Shown: positions 1 to 8,603 of the stretch, one piece after another
Numbering within the stretch: the stretch's first letter is position 1
How the letters are laid out: each line of letters begins with the position of its first letter
Assembly (NCBI GenBank): GCA_949372595.1
Contig: CASIAN010000002.1
Location: 67,009-131,008, forward strand
Origin: CPC320 sp002336405
GTDB lineage: Bacteria; Pseudomonadota; Alphaproteobacteria; Rhodobacterales; Rhodobacteraceae
Reading direction: 5' to 3'
DNA length: 64,000 bases
Notes under the pieces: model-generated
Seen by the model: the letters and a program-made list of their open reading frames with translations, nothing else
Database searches by the model: none
What the model was told of the DNA's origin: nothing
Program-made: the position numbers and the translations under genes

Positions 1-62
1 TTCAACGCTTCATAGACCCGTGTTTTGGACGCTGCGATCATGATCTCGTCATTAAGTTCCAT
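1..62 (-). CDS. coxG: CoxG-like CO dehydrogenase accessory protein (N-terminus only)
   Basis: Only the first 20 codons lie in the window; the rest is beyond the left edge. The start ATG is at 60-62 on the minus strand, with an AAGGAA ribosome site just upstream. The residues begin MELNDEIMIAASK, as in CoxG, an SRPBCC-fold protein. In known carboxidotrophs CoxG is thought to help anchor CO dehydrogenase at the membrane. It follows coxF in the expected cox gene order, but a 229-base gap with two terminator-like hairpins separates the two. The call rests on a short match plus context. Confidence 0.7.
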   Translation of the reverse strand, partial: MELNDEIMIAASKTRVYEAL

Positions 63-90
63 TCTAGGTTCCTTGTAGTGTGTTATGATT

Positions 91-125
91 AATAAAAGGC
101 CCGCCTAGGGGTATATCCGGCGGGT
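91..125 (-). terminator. Hairpin with U-run in the coxG 5' leader (terminator or attenuator)
   Basis: On the minus strand the arms CCCGCC/GGCGGG (100-105 and 119-124) enclose a 13-base loop and are followed by CCTTTTATT. The T-run ends about 30 bases before the coxG ATG, leaving no room for another promoter. If it works, it would attenuate transcription entering coxG. The stem is only 6 bp and the T-run is short, so its strength is uncertain. Confidence 0.4.
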
Positions 126-160
126 CTGCGCGATAATGGGTACAATATGCATTGTGCTTG

Positions 161-188
161 ACCATAGTGGTTTTGCGGTGGGTATCAA
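161..188 (-). promoter_or_regulatory. Possible coxG promoter
   Basis: On the minus strand TTGATA (183-188) is followed after 16 bases by TATGGT (161-166), a fair sigma-70-like pair lying between the two hairpins of the coxF-coxG gap. A separate TATAAT lies at 219-224 without an obvious -35 box. Promoter calls of this kind are often wrong in G+C-rich alphaproteobacteria. Confidence 0.25.
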
Positions 189-236
189 CACCTCGGGTTC
201 GGAGGTACGCGTTTTAAGATTATAGGATTTAAAGCC

Positions 237-283
237 AAAAAAAACAGACAGACCCCCATACTGGTGTCTGGGTATCAGACGCC
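237..283 (-). terminator. Terminator after coxF
   Basis: Eight T residues on the minus strand (237-244) follow two overlapping hairpin options built on the same arm (263-270). One pairs it with 276-283 (8 bp with one G-U pair). The other pairs it with 249-256 (8 bp with one mismatch) and sits directly before the T-run. The position, 9 bases after the coxF stop codon, suits an intrinsic terminator closing coxMSLDEF. Confidence 0.55.
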
Positions 284-291
284 GTACCAAC

Positions 292-1101
292 TCAAACATC
301 GGCGCCACCTTGCTGACGGTGGCCGCAGCGGCGCAGCTGCACAATTTGCGCCAGTATCGACAGGGCAATCTCGTCGGGGGTGACCGCATCGATATGCAGT
401 CCGGCGGGCGCGATCACATCATCCAAAGCGCTGCCGGCACATTTTTGGCCTGCCAGGTTGTCGACCAACGCGGCAAACTTGCGCCGGCTGCCGACAAAGG
501 CAACGTATTCGGCCCCATAGGCAAGGGCCTGTTTAAGGCTTTGGGCGTCGGACTTGCCCTGCGAGGCCACAACAATAAATTGCCGAGCATTTGATTTGAT
601 CACTTTCGCGCCGTCTGTGCTGCTTTCGGTGCGGATCACGGTGTTAAAATCAAAACTTTCGGCCAACCGCGCCAACGCGTGAGAGACCGGACTGTTCCCG
701 ATGATGACCAACTCGGGTTGCGGCAGAACAGGTTCGACAAAAATATCCATCGACCCCTGACTGGGGCAGCCGTTTTTGGCAAATTTTGTCCCCTCAATTT
801 CGGCCCCAATCTCTATTCCGTCCCTTTGCAGAACGTCTTCGGGCCTCAGTGAAACGAATTTCGGCGCACCGTCTTGCAGGGCCTCGATGGCCGCATGGCC
901 CACGGCGCTGCGGATACATCCCCCACCAATCCAGCCCTCGGCGATGCTGCCGTCGGCCAAGACCAGCGCCTTGGCACCGGGTTTGGCCGAGGTGGCGTTC
1001 AGTGTGCGCACCACGGTGGCGATTGCAAAGGCGGTACTGCTGGCGCGCAGGGTCTCTGCGGCATTGTTCAGATCGGCGGTTAACAGCTGTTTTGGGGTCA
1101 T
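292..1101 (-). CDS. coxF: CoxF, XdhC-family molybdenum cofactor maturation protein
   Basis: This 269-residue protein belongs to the XdhC/CoxI family. Such proteins handle and sulfurate the molybdenum cofactor for xanthine-dehydrogenase-type enzymes; in Oligotropha the cox accessory proteins are needed to mature the Cu-Mo active site. The N-terminal XdhC domain is visible around the ADGSIAEGWIGGGC segment, and a Rossmann-like C-terminal domain follows from about residue 130 (ELVIIGNSPVSHAL). The start codon overlaps the coxE stop by 4 bases (ATGA), so translation is probably coupled. It is the last gene before a likely terminator. Confidence 0.85.
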   Translation of the reverse strand: MTPKQLLTADLNNAAETLRASSTAFAIATVVRTLNATSAKPGAKALVLADGSIAEGWIGGGCIRSAVGHAAIEALQDGAPKFVSLRPEDVLQRDGIEIGAEIEGTKFAKNGCPSQGSMDIFVEPVLPQPELVIIGNSPVSHALARLAESFDFNTVIRTESSTDGAKVIKSNARQFIVVASQGKSDAQSLKQALAYGAEYVAFVGSRRKFAALVDNLAGQKCAGSALDDVIAPAGLHIDAVTPDEIALSILAQIVQLRRCGHRQQGGADV

Positions 1102-2288
1102 AGCCGTGACACTTTTGGCGCCAGTGATGCGAGATTGTCCAATGTGTTGGCTGCGGCAAACAGGTCCAGATGCGGAAGGGCGGCGGCCATACCACGGGCC
1201 ACGGGTGCATAATCCTCCCAGCCTTTCAACGGGTTGAGCCAGATTACTTTACAGCCGCGTTTTTTCAACCGTGCCAGCGCGGTCGCGATCAATTCCGGCG
1301 GGTCAGTATCATACCCGTCCGACAAGATAATCACCACGCTGCGTCCGGTGACAAATTTGCGCGCATAGGTGCGCGAAAACTGATCCAGCGCGCTGCCAAT
1401 TTTTGAGCCACCGCCAAACCCATCTGCCAGCAGGGTTAGCCGGTTCAGAGCCCGCAGCGGATCATCGTCGCGCAGGGCTTCGGTAATCCGCACCAGTCGG
1501 GTGTGAAACAGATAGGCATCGGTGGCATTGTCAGCCCGGACCATGCCGGCCAGAAATGACAAAAATATCTTGGCATAAACGGTCATCGAGCCGGAGACAT
1601 CGCAGATTGCGGTCAGTTTGACGGTGCGGTCTGGTCGGCGCCGGTAAGCCAGCTTTATTGGTTCACCGCCAGTGGCCAGGCTGTGGCGCATCACCCGTCG
1701 CAAATCAATCCGGCTGCCTTTGCGCGCTTGTTTGCGCCGCCGCGAGCGCCGGTCTGCGAAAGCCTGCGCCAGGCGTCTGGCAACGACTTCAGCCTCTCTA
1801 ATATCTTGTGGTGACACCAGTTCCCGCAGGTCTTTTTTCATCAGATTGCGCACGGTCGAGGCAATCAGTTTGCCATCGCCTGCCATATGGCTGTCGCCGT
1901 TTTGATTTGAGGTCTCAGGACTGTCGCGGGTGCCTTTGGTATCGCTTGAGGCCGCTTGTTGTGCCTCGCGGGAAGAGCGGCTGTGTTTGGGCGCGGCGTC
2001 GCGACCCGAGGCGATAACTTTTTGCCGGACCCGACCGTCATTGCGCCAATAGCTGTCAAACAGGGTGTCGAATTGTGCCCAATCTTCGGCATTGCTGCAG
2101 CAAACTGCCTTTAGGGCCCGGCAGGCTTGCGTGGGGTCTGCTGCGTCAATCGTGGTCAATGCCCGCAGCGCGGTATCGGTTTCGCCCACGCCGAGGCGCA
2201 GCCCGTGCGCCCTTAGATGCGCCAGAAACCCGGCCATGCGTGCGTCAGGTCCGGGGTCACGGGCGGCAAAGCGGGTAATTTTACTCAT
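1098..2288 (-). CDS. coxE: CoxE, VWA-domain CO dehydrogenase assembly protein
   Basis: This 396-residue protein has a von Willebrand factor A domain in its C-terminal half. The metal-ion-dependent adhesion site DVSGS is at residues 230-234 and a later VIILSDGYDTD segment supports the fold. A charged, low-complexity linker (about 90-190) precedes it. In Oligotropha CoxE acts with the AAA+ ATPase CoxD to complete the [CuSMoO2] centre of CO dehydrogenase. It overlaps coxD and coxF by 4 bases on either side, a typical MoxR-VWA pair. Confidence 0.88.
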   Translation of the reverse strand: MSKITRFAARDPGPDARMAGFLAHLRAHGLRLGVGETDTALRALTTIDAADPTQACRALKAVCCSNAEDWAQFDTLFDSYWRNDGRVRQKVIASGRDAAPKHSRSSREAQQAASSDTKGTRDSPETSNQNGDSHMAGDGKLIASTVRNLMKKDLRELVSPQDIREAEVVARRLAQAFADRRSRRRKQARKGSRIDLRRVMRHSLATGGEPIKLAYRRRPDRTVKLTAICDVSGSMTVYAKIFLSFLAGMVRADNATDAYLFHTRLVRITEALRDDDPLRALNRLTLLADGFGGGSKIGSALDQFSRTYARKFVTGRSVVIILSDGYDTDPPELIATALARLKKRGCKVIWLNPLKGWEDYAPVARGMAAALPHLDLFAAANTLDNLASLAPKVSRL

Positions 2289-3160
2289 CCGGCTGTTCCT
2301 GCCAGCCGCTGAGCGATTTCGGTGGTGATGGCTCCGCGGTCGGCATGGGTTTTCAGCAAGGTGGCCAGCGCCGCCTGCAGCCGCACCGGATCATCTGTCA
2401 GATCGGCCAGACCAAGTCCGGCAAGGGCTGCGGCAAAATCAAGCATTTCTGCAACGCCGGGTTTTTTCTCAAGGTCTTCCTTGCGCAGCGCCTGTACAAA
2501 GCCGATAATTTGCACTCCGAGATCGGCAGTGACCTCGGGACAACGCGCTTGCAAAATGGCCAGTTCGGTCGCTCTGTCGGGATAATCGACATGCGCATAG
2601 ATACAGCGCCGCCGCAACGCATCTGACAGATCGCGCGTGCCATTGGCGGTTAAAATAACAATCGGTTTGGTGGTGGCTTTGATCGTGCCCAGTTCTGGTA
2701 TGGTTATTTGGAAATCAGAGAGAACTTCTAGAAGATAGGCCTCAAATTCCTCGTCGGCGCGGTCGATTTCATCGATCAGCAACACTGGGGCAACCTCTTG
2801 CCGGATGGCTTGCAGCAGCGGTCGCTGCAACAGGTATTCTTCTGAAAAAAGCCGCGCCTCGATGGTTTTGCCAGTCTCTCCATCTTCGGCTGCGGCGCGG
2901 ATGGCCAGCAGTTGCCGTTGATAGTTCCATTCGTAAATGGCCTGTGCGGCATCCAACCCCTCATAGCATTGCAGTCGGATCAGCCGGGTGTTGTAGGCCC
3001 GCGCCAGCGTGCGGGCGATGTCGGTTTTGCCAACACCCGCAGCCCCTTCGAGCAAAAGCGGTCTGCCCAGAGACAGCGCGATATGAAGCGCCATAGACAG
3101 ATCATCTGAGGCGACATAGCCTTGCTTTGCCATGTCGCTTTGAACGCGGGACCAATTCAT
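2285..3160 (-). CDS. coxD: CoxD, MoxR-type AAA+ ATPase
   Basis: This 291-residue MoxR-family AAA+ ATPase has Walker A GAAGVGKT (residues 39-46) and Walker B VLLIDE (about 126-131). By family knowledge CoxD is a chaperone-like unfoldase needed to insert sulfur and then copper at the CO dehydrogenase active site, working with the VWA partner CoxE encoded next. The start lies 56 bases after the coxL stop. The coding end overlaps coxE by 4 bases. Confidence 0.9.
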   Translation of the reverse strand: MNWSRVQSDMAKQGYVASDDLSMALHIALSLGRPLLLEGAAGVGKTDIARTLARAYNTRLIRLQCYEGLDAAQAIYEWNYQRQLLAIRAAAEDGETGKTIEARLFSEEYLLQRPLLQAIRQEVAPVLLIDEIDRADEEFEAYLLEVLSDFQITIPELGTIKATTKPIVILTANGTRDLSDALRRRCIYAHVDYPDRATELAILQARCPEVTADLGVQIIGFVQALRKEDLEKKPGVAEMLDFAAALAGLGLADLTDDPVRLQAALATLLKTHADRGAITTEIAQRLAGTAG

Positions 3161-3216
3161 CTTTGTGCCTTTACTGCTGCGAAACCGGCCCCGATTATGT
3201 TGGAGCCGGTATTGCC

Positions 3217-5643
3217 TTATACGTCGTCGTGCAGTCCCAGGTCATTGCCGATCTTCCAAATTCGCCAGTGATCATGGGGCATATGCGCCTGCCGCAATCC
3301 AAAGGGGCGAAAAGCGTCATGCACAGCGTTTGAGAATGCGGGAACGCCACCGACGTTGGGGCTTTCGCCCACCCCTTTGGCCCCAATCGGATGATGCGGG
3401 CTGGGGGTTTCGGTAAAGTCGGTGGTATAGGTTGGCGTCTCCCATGCGGTGGGGATGAAGAAATCCATCAACGTGCCGGTTTTGACGTTACCAATCTCGT
3501 CATAGGCAATCTCTTGCCCCATCGCGATGGCCAATGCTTCGGTGAGGCCGCCATGCACCTGGCCTTCGATGATCATCGGGTTGATGCGGGTGCCACAATC
3601 ATCCAGCGCATAGAACTGGCGGATCTCGTGGGTGCCGGTATCAACATCAATTTCCATCACGCAGATATAGGCGCCAAACGGATAGGTCATATTGGGGGGA
3701 TCGTAATAGCTGACCGCCTCCAGACCCGGCTCGACCCCGGGGATTGCCTGATTGTATGAGGCATAGGCAATTTCGGCCATAGTTTTGAACTGCTCTGGGG
3801 CGCCTTTGACCACAAAGCGGTCGATATCCCATTCCAGATCGCCGTCATGCACTTCCAATAGATAGGCCGCAATCATCTGCGCTTTTGCGCGAATTTTGCG
3901 CCCCGCCATTGCTGCCGCTGCCCCCGCCACCGGTGTCGAGCGGGAGCCGTAGGTGCCAAGCCCGTAAGGCGCGGTGTCGGTGTCACCCTCTTCAACGGTG
4001 ATGCTGTCTGCGGGCAGTCCAATTTCGCTGGCCAAGATCTGAGCAAAAGTCGTAGCGTGGCCCTGACCCTGACTGATGGTGCCCAGACGCGCAATTGCTG
4101 ATCCGGTGGGGTGGATGCGAATCTCGCAGCTGTCAAACATGCCCATGCCGAGAATGTCACAATTTTTGACCGGCCCTGCACCGACAATCTCAGTGAAATG
4201 TGACAGCCCGATACCGATAAGTTTGCGGGTTTCACCGCGCTTGAATGCCTCGACCCGTTCGGCCTGCTCGGCGCGCAGCACATCATACCCAACCGCTGTG
4301 AGGGCTTTATCCCAAGCGGTGTGATAATCGCCAGAATCATATTCCCAGCCCATCGCTGAGGTATAGGGGAACTGGTCTTTACGAATAAAGTTCTTGGCCC
4401 GCAATTCGGCGGCATCCATATTCAGCTCGATGGCGAGAACCTCGATCATTCTTTCGATGAAATAGGCCGCTTCGGTCACCCGGAAAGAGCAGCGATACGC
4501 TACGCCACCCGGCGCCTTGTTGGTGTAGACACCATCAACCCCCAGATAGGCCACCGGAATATCATAAGATCCAGTGCAGATATTCATAAAGCCCGCAGGG
4601 AATTTGGTTGGATCAGCACAAGCGTCAAACGCCCCATGATCGGCCGTGACCTCGCAGTGAAGCCCGGTAATTTTGCCGTCTTTGGTTGCTGCAATTTTGC
4701 CCTTCATCCAATAGTCGCGGGCAAAGGCTGTTGCCATCAGGTTATCCATGCGGTCTTCAATCCATTTGACCGGCTTGCCGGTGACAATGGAGGCCACAAT
4801 CGAGCAGACATAGCCCGGATAGACGCCAACTTTGTTGCCAAAGCCCCCGCCAATATCGGGCGACACCACGCGGATGTTATGCTCTTCAATACCAGACAGC
4901 AATGAGGCCACAGTACGCACCACATGTGGCGCTTGGAAGGTGCCCCAAAGCGTCAGCTTGCCGGTCACCTTGTCCATTGAGGCCACGCAGCCACAGGTTT
5001 CCAGTGGGCATGGATGGGTGCGGTGATAATAGACCATTTCTTCGGCTACCACGTCGGCGGTCTCAACCACTTGCTCGGTGGCTTCTTTGTCGCCGGCTTC
5101 CCACAGGAATATATGGTTGTGATGCTTGCGTTCGCCATGGGCGCCACTGGTCTGGCCAGCCAGATCTTCGCGCAGCACCACGGCGTCGGGTTCGAGCGCT
5201 TTGAACGGATCGGTGATCACCGGGAGCTCTTCGTATTCCACTTCGACCAGTTCGATTGCATCGGCGTTAATATAGCGGTCTTCGGCGATGACAAAGGCCA
5301 CTTCTTGGCCTTGGAACAGCACTTTGCCGTCAGCCAGCACCATTTGTTTATCTCCGGCCAGCGTCGGCATCCAATGCAGGCTGAGCGGTTCAAGATCTTT
5401 GGCAGTGAGCACGGCAATGACACCGGGCAGAGCCATTGCCTTGTCAATATTGATCGATTTGACCCGGGCATGGGCATACGGCGAGCGTACGAAATCACCA
5501 AACAGCATGTCAGGCATTTTGATGTCGTCGACATAATTGCCACGGCCTTGGGTAAAGCGCTGGTCTTCAACCCGTTTGCGGGAATGTCCGAGACCTTTCA
5601 GCTTGGCGCTGCGTTCGGCTCTGTCTGGGCTTAGATCATTCAT
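3217..5643 (-). CDS. coxL: Form I (aerobic) CO dehydrogenase large subunit CoxL
   Basis: This is the molybdenum-copper catalytic subunit of aerobic CO dehydrogenase, which oxidises CO with water to CO2 and passes electrons through CoxS and CoxM. The protein is 808 residues, close to the 809 of Oligotropha CoxL. The form I loop AYRCSFR is at residues 382-388, with the copper-ligating cysteine at 385. Form II proteins have AYRGAGR instead. The molybdenum-pocket segment GAKGVGES near the C-terminus supplies the catalytic glutamate. The start MNDLSPD was chosen because its ATG overlaps the coxS stop (ATGA, 5640-5643). The reading frame stays open 189 bases further upstream, but that part lies inside coxS and is not CoxL-like. 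Confidence 0.96.
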   Translation of the reverse strand: MNDLSPDRAERSAKLKGLGHSRKRVEDQRFTQGRGNYVDDIKMPDMLFGDFVRSPYAHARVKSINIDKAMALPGVIAVLTAKDLEPLSLHWMPTLAGDKQMVLADGKVLFQGQEVAFVIAEDRYINADAIELVEVEYEELPVITDPFKALEPDAVVLREDLAGQTSGAHGERKHHNHIFLWEAGDKEATEQVVETADVVAEEMVYYHRTHPCPLETCGCVASMDKVTGKLTLWGTFQAPHVVRTVASLLSGIEEHNIRVVSPDIGGGFGNKVGVYPGYVCSIVASIVTGKPVKWIEDRMDNLMATAFARDYWMKGKIAATKDGKITGLHCEVTADHGAFDACADPTKFPAGFMNICTGSYDIPVAYLGVDGVYTNKAPGGVAYRCSFRVTEAAYFIERMIEVLAIELNMDAAELRAKNFIRKDQFPYTSAMGWEYDSGDYHTAWDKALTAVGYDVLRAEQAERVEAFKRGETRKLIGIGLSHFTEIVGAGPVKNCDILGMGMFDSCEIRIHPTGSAIARLGTISQGQGHATTFAQILASEIGLPADSITVEEGDTDTAPYGLGTYGSRSTPVAGAAAAMAGRKIRAKAQMIAAYLLEVHDGDLEWDIDRFVVKGAPEQFKTMAEIAYASYNQAIPGVEPGLEAVSYYDPPNMTYPFGAYICVMEIDVDTGTHEIRQFYALDDCGTRINPMIIEGQVHGGLTEALAIAMGQEIAYDEIGNVKTGTLMDFFIPTAWETPTYTTDFTETPSPHHPIGAKGVGESPNVGGVPAFSNAVHDAFRPFGLRQAHMPHDHWRIWKIGNDLGLHDDV

Positions 5644-6131
5644 TCTGCTGCCTCCTTTGCGGGATTGAGTTCGTTTGCAGCCGCCATGATCGACTTTACA
5701 ATATTCTGGTATCCGGTGCAGCGACACAGATTGCCTGCCATACCAAAGCGCACGTCCTCTTCCGTGGGGGTGGGGTTTTCCTGCAGTAGGCGATGCGCGC
5801 GGGTAATCATCCCGGGTGTGCAATATCCGCATTGCAACCCGTGGTGTTCACGGAACGATTCCTGCAGCACGTTCAACGTGCCCGGCTCTGCCAGTCCTTC
5901 GATTGTGGTGATATCAGCACCCTGCGCTTGCGCGGCAAACACCGTGCAGGCCTTGACCGACTTGCCGTCCATTTCAACGGTGCAGGCACCGCAATGCGAG
6001 GTTTCGCAACCGATATGTGCACCGGTCAAATTCAGATCTTCCCGCAACAGATGGATCAACAACTGGCGTGGTTCTGCCTCGACCTCGTGGACTTGGCCGT
6101 TGACGGTTAAACTTATGTTCATTTTAGTCAT
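5640..6131 (-). CDS. coxS: CO dehydrogenase small [2Fe-2S] subunit CoxS
   Basis: This 163-residue iron-sulfur subunit carries electrons from the CoxL Mo-Cu site to the CoxM flavin. Both cluster-binding sets are present: a plant-ferredoxin type in the N-terminal domain (C42, C47, C50, C62) and the family-specific helical type (C101, C104, C136, C138). The length and the CRCTGYQNI segment fit the xanthine oxidase small-subunit family. It starts 13 bases after coxM and its stop overlaps the coxL start. Confidence 0.96.
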   Translation of the reverse strand: MTKMNISLTVNGQVHEVEAEPRQLLIHLLREDLNLTGAHIGCETSHCGACTVEMDGKSVKACTVFAAQAQGADITTIEGLAEPGTLNVLQESFREHHGLQCGYCTPGMITRAHRLLQENPTPTEEDVRFGMAGNLCRCTGYQNIVKSIMAAANELNPAKEAAE

Positions 6132-6144
6132 ATCTTTATTCTCC

Positions 6145-6999
6145 CTATGCCCGCGCCCAAGCGCTGGCGATCGCCCGTGAAATCATCATGCGTGCCGCGT
6201 GATACTTAAACGCAATCGGTCCGCGATTGTCTTCACTGGGGTCGATATCCTCCAAACCTGCCGCCACTGCGGCTTTAATCGCAGCCGGTCCGCAATCTGT
6301 GCCAATCAAAGCGGCACCCGCGCCCTGAGACCAGATCGGGGTATCGCTGAGATTGGTCAGTGCGATTGCCGCACTGCTGCAGGTCTGCCCGTCTTTGGTC
6401 AGCATGACCGCGGCGGCTGCCGTGGCATAATCACCAATTTTCCGCTTTTGCTTTTCATAGGCATAGCCGGCGGTTGAGGCGTCAAAGTGGATCGCGGTCA
6501 TGATTTCTTCGTCATCGCGTTCGGTCATATACGCGCCCTCATAAAAGTCGCGGGCTTTCACGCCGCGCGCACCATCAGGGCCAAACAGGGTAAAGGTTGC
6601 ATCCAGACATTGCATCAGGCCCGGCATGTCATTGCCGGGATCGCCATTGGCAACATTGCCGCCAATAGTGCCCATGTACCGTACCTGCGGGTCGGCAATT
6701 TGCAACGCTGCCTCGCGCATGATTGGTGCGGCGGCAGCCAGCCCTTCGTTGGTGATCAACTCATGCTGCGTCACCATAGCGCCAATGTTGACCCGACCGT
6801 TCTGGATGGTGATGCCCTTAAGGCTTTCGATGTCTTGCAGATCGACGAGGTTGGGCACCTCGGCCATGCGCAGTTTCATCATTGGTATGAGACTGTGTCC
6901 CCCGGCGATAACGCGGGCATCATCGCCGTGCTTTTGGAGGATCGCGATCGCGTCCTCAATGCCTTGTGGGCGATGGTAATCGAATGCTGCTGGTATCAT
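6145..6999 (-). CDS. coxM: CO dehydrogenase FAD-binding medium subunit CoxM
   Basis: This 284-residue flavoprotein subunit takes electrons from CoxS and passes them to the quinone pool. The FAD-binding motifs AGGHS (residues 32-36) and TIGGN (about 113) match the CoxM/vanillyl-alcohol-oxidase-like fold. It is the first gene of coxMSLDEF, with a GAGAGGAG ribosome site. A 139-base gap to coxC upstream holds a -10-like box and a direct repeat that probably control the operon. Confidence 0.95.
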   Translation of the reverse strand: MIPAAFDYHRPQGIEDAIAILQKHGDDARVIAGGHSLIPMMKLRMAEVPNLVDLQDIESLKGITIQNGRVNIGAMVTQHELITNEGLAAAAPIMREAALQIADPQVRYMGTIGGNVANGDPGNDMPGLMQCLDATFTLFGPDGARGVKARDFYEGAYMTERDDEEIMTAIHFDASTAGYAYEKQKRKIGDYATAAAAVMLTKDGQTCSSAAIALTNLSDTPIWSQGAGAALIGTDCGPAAIKAAVAAGLEDIDPSEDNRGPIAFKYHAARMMISRAIASAWARA

Positions 7000-7043
7000 G
7001 CTGGCTCCTCTCAGACAGATTCTGGAATTACTTGCTGGGTTCT

Positions 7044-7072
7044 ATAATAGGGCTGTCACATTGCAGAGTGAG
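7044..7072 (-). promoter_or_regulatory. Candidate coxM promoter
   Basis: On the minus strand TATTAT (7044-7049) makes a good -10 box, 45 bases before the coxM start. The hexamer 17 bases upstream (CTCACT, 7067-7072) is a poor -35, as expected for an activator-dependent promoter. The direct repeat at 7107-7137 lies upstream at the right distance for an activator. Confidence 0.4.
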
Positions 7073-7106
7073 AAGTTTATGAATGGAATAAGCGGTGCAT
7101 CACGCA

Positions 7107-7137
7107 AAATGCGAAATACGCGCACGAAATGCGAAAT
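7107..7137 (-). promoter_or_regulatory. 20-bp-period direct repeat upstream of coxM, likely LytTR (CoxC) site
   Basis: AAATGCGAAAT occurs twice on the plus strand, at 7107-7117 and 7127-7137, exactly 20 bases apart. On the minus strand this reads as two tandem CATTTCG-like 7-mers, a 6-base spacer, then two more. LytTR-domain regulators bind paired direct repeats about two helical turns apart, and the gene ending 2 bases away encodes a LytTR protein. The role in activating coxM is inferred. Confidence 0.5.
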
Positions 7138-7138
7138 G

Positions 7139-8296
7139 CTATATTCCCAACGCCTCGCGCACAGCGGTCAGGCAAGAGCGACTCACCGGCACACTGTCCA
7201 AAAGGGCTGTGTCTTCAAAGTAACATACGCCGTTGTCTTTCAGCCGCTTAAAGCTTGTCACATGCATTGGGTTGATCAAAAAACTGCGGTGGCATTTGAT
7301 AAAATGTCCGCCGATCAACCGCTTGGTGGCCTCGGAAATAGACCAAGTGCAAAACAGTTTTTCAGACCCTGTGTAGATAAAGGTATAATGCCCTTCGGCT
7401 CGTACAGCCGCCACTGAGGCAGGGTCAATAAAAAGCGTGCGGCCGTCTTGTTCATAGGGAATTTGTTGCTGGCTGGATCCGGTTTGACTAGGGTGCTTTT
7501 GTTTTGGGCTGGTGGGCACGACAGGATCAGCCGTTTGCGATTGGGTCTCTGCTGGTTGATCCAAAGCTGGCGCCTCGGGTGGTATAAATGTAACGCCAGT
7601 CAACAGAAATCCGGCACATAGGGCAAAACTGGCCAGAACCACCCCGATTGCCAGCGTCTCGTTATTGATCAATTGCCCCGATGCCTGCGCGCCGTCGATG
7701 GCAATGAAGCTGGTACCGGCCATGGCAATGAAATGTACCATAAACACCGACATGGCAAAGCACAAAGTGCCAAGAATAATATTGCGGTGGGCTCGCTGTC
7801 CATAGGCCACGCGAAACGCCCCGACGCTTAGTCCGCAGGATGTGAGAATGGTGATTAGAATGCCTGTGTTGGAATAAACTGTGCGACACAGCTCTAATCC
7901 CGACATCCCAATATAATGCATTGCTAAAATGCCAAACCCTACGATCAAGCCTGCTGCGGTCAAGCTTGACGGGGTGCGCTGACGGAAATGTAGGATGAGC
8001 AACGCACAGCCAACAACCAAAATTGCCACAAGGACAGACATCAGCGTGATCAAGAAGTTATAATAAAATTGAATCGGCAATTGCAGCCCAAGCATAGCGA
8101 CAAAATGCATCGACCAAATCCCACCACCCATCGCTATGGACGAGAGGGCTATGGTACTTTTGCGTTGCCCAAGTGGTTGCGCCGACAGCCCTTTGGTCAA
8201 AGACAGACCGGTAAAACCCGCCATAAGCGCCACGCAAAGCGACGCCAGCACAAGCCAAGGATTATGCGAAAAAACTAACACTGAAAAAGACTCCAC
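7139..8296 (-). CDS. coxC: CoxC-like MHYT membrane sensor with LytTR DNA-binding domain
   Basis: The protein has 385 residues. The N-terminal part (about 1-230) is an MHYT membrane domain with several hydrophobic helices and three motif copies: MHF at 63, MHYIGM at 126 and VHFIAM at 187. Such motifs are thought to bind a metal, perhaps copper, and so sense a small gas. A polar linker follows, and the last 100 residues form a LytTR DNA-binding domain. This two-part architecture is that of CoxC (and CoxH) of Oligotropha cox clusters, so it is probably the CO-responsive activator. The start is GTG at 8294-8296 with a weak ribosome site; a start a few codons in is possible. Confidence 0.82.
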   Translation of the reverse strand: MESFSVLVFSHNPWLVLASLCVALMAGFTGLSLTKGLSAQPLGQRKSTIALSSIAMGGGIWSMHFVAMLGLQLPIQFYYNFLITLMSVLVAILVVGCALLILHFRQRTPSSLTAAGLIVGFGILAMHYIGMSGLELCRTVYSNTGILITILTSCGLSVGAFRVAYGQRAHRNIILGTLCFAMSVFMVHFIAMAGTSFIAIDGAQASGQLINNETLAIGVVLASFALCAGFLLTGVTFIPPEAPALDQPAETQSQTADPVVPTSPKQKHPSQTGSSQQQIPYEQDGRTLFIDPASVAAVRAEGHYTFIYTGSEKLFCTWSISEATKRLIGGHFIKCHRSFLINPMHVTSFKRLKDNGVCYFEDTALLDSVPVSRSCLTAVREALGI

Positions 8297-8603
8297 GCTA
8301 CCAGCGAGTTTCTCGCATTAAATAAAATTTAACAAGGCTCTATTCCGAGGCTGGTTTTTACACGAATTATCAAGATGGACGGCAGGTTTATCCAATCGAC
8401 CCAGTTCAATATAATATCTGGCAAAACTTCATTGAAATATTTGATTTTTTTCGTTTACCAGCCGCAGTTTATCTGGCTTTACAGAGCGTTACCATACCCT
8501 TGTTTCACTTTATAATTTTCATAAAGGTGGAAACAGAACCACCTTTGCAAGATCCTATAGCGTGGCCGTGTTTGGGCCTGTCAAAAGGCTGGTCGCGCCA
8601 CAG
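8297..8603 (-). other. Gap between the catabolic operon end and coxC
   Basis: These 307 A+T-rich bases hold no convincing gene on either strand. They must include the 5' region of coxC. A small inverted repeat GCGAG/CTCGC (8304-8315) lies just before the coxC start. No clear intrinsic terminator for the operon ending at 8604 was seen. Confidence 0.5.

Noticed and set aside
5644..5832. Upstream extension of coxL by 63 codons
   Set aside because: The extension lies inside coxS in another frame; the ATGA overlap and homology place the start at 5643.
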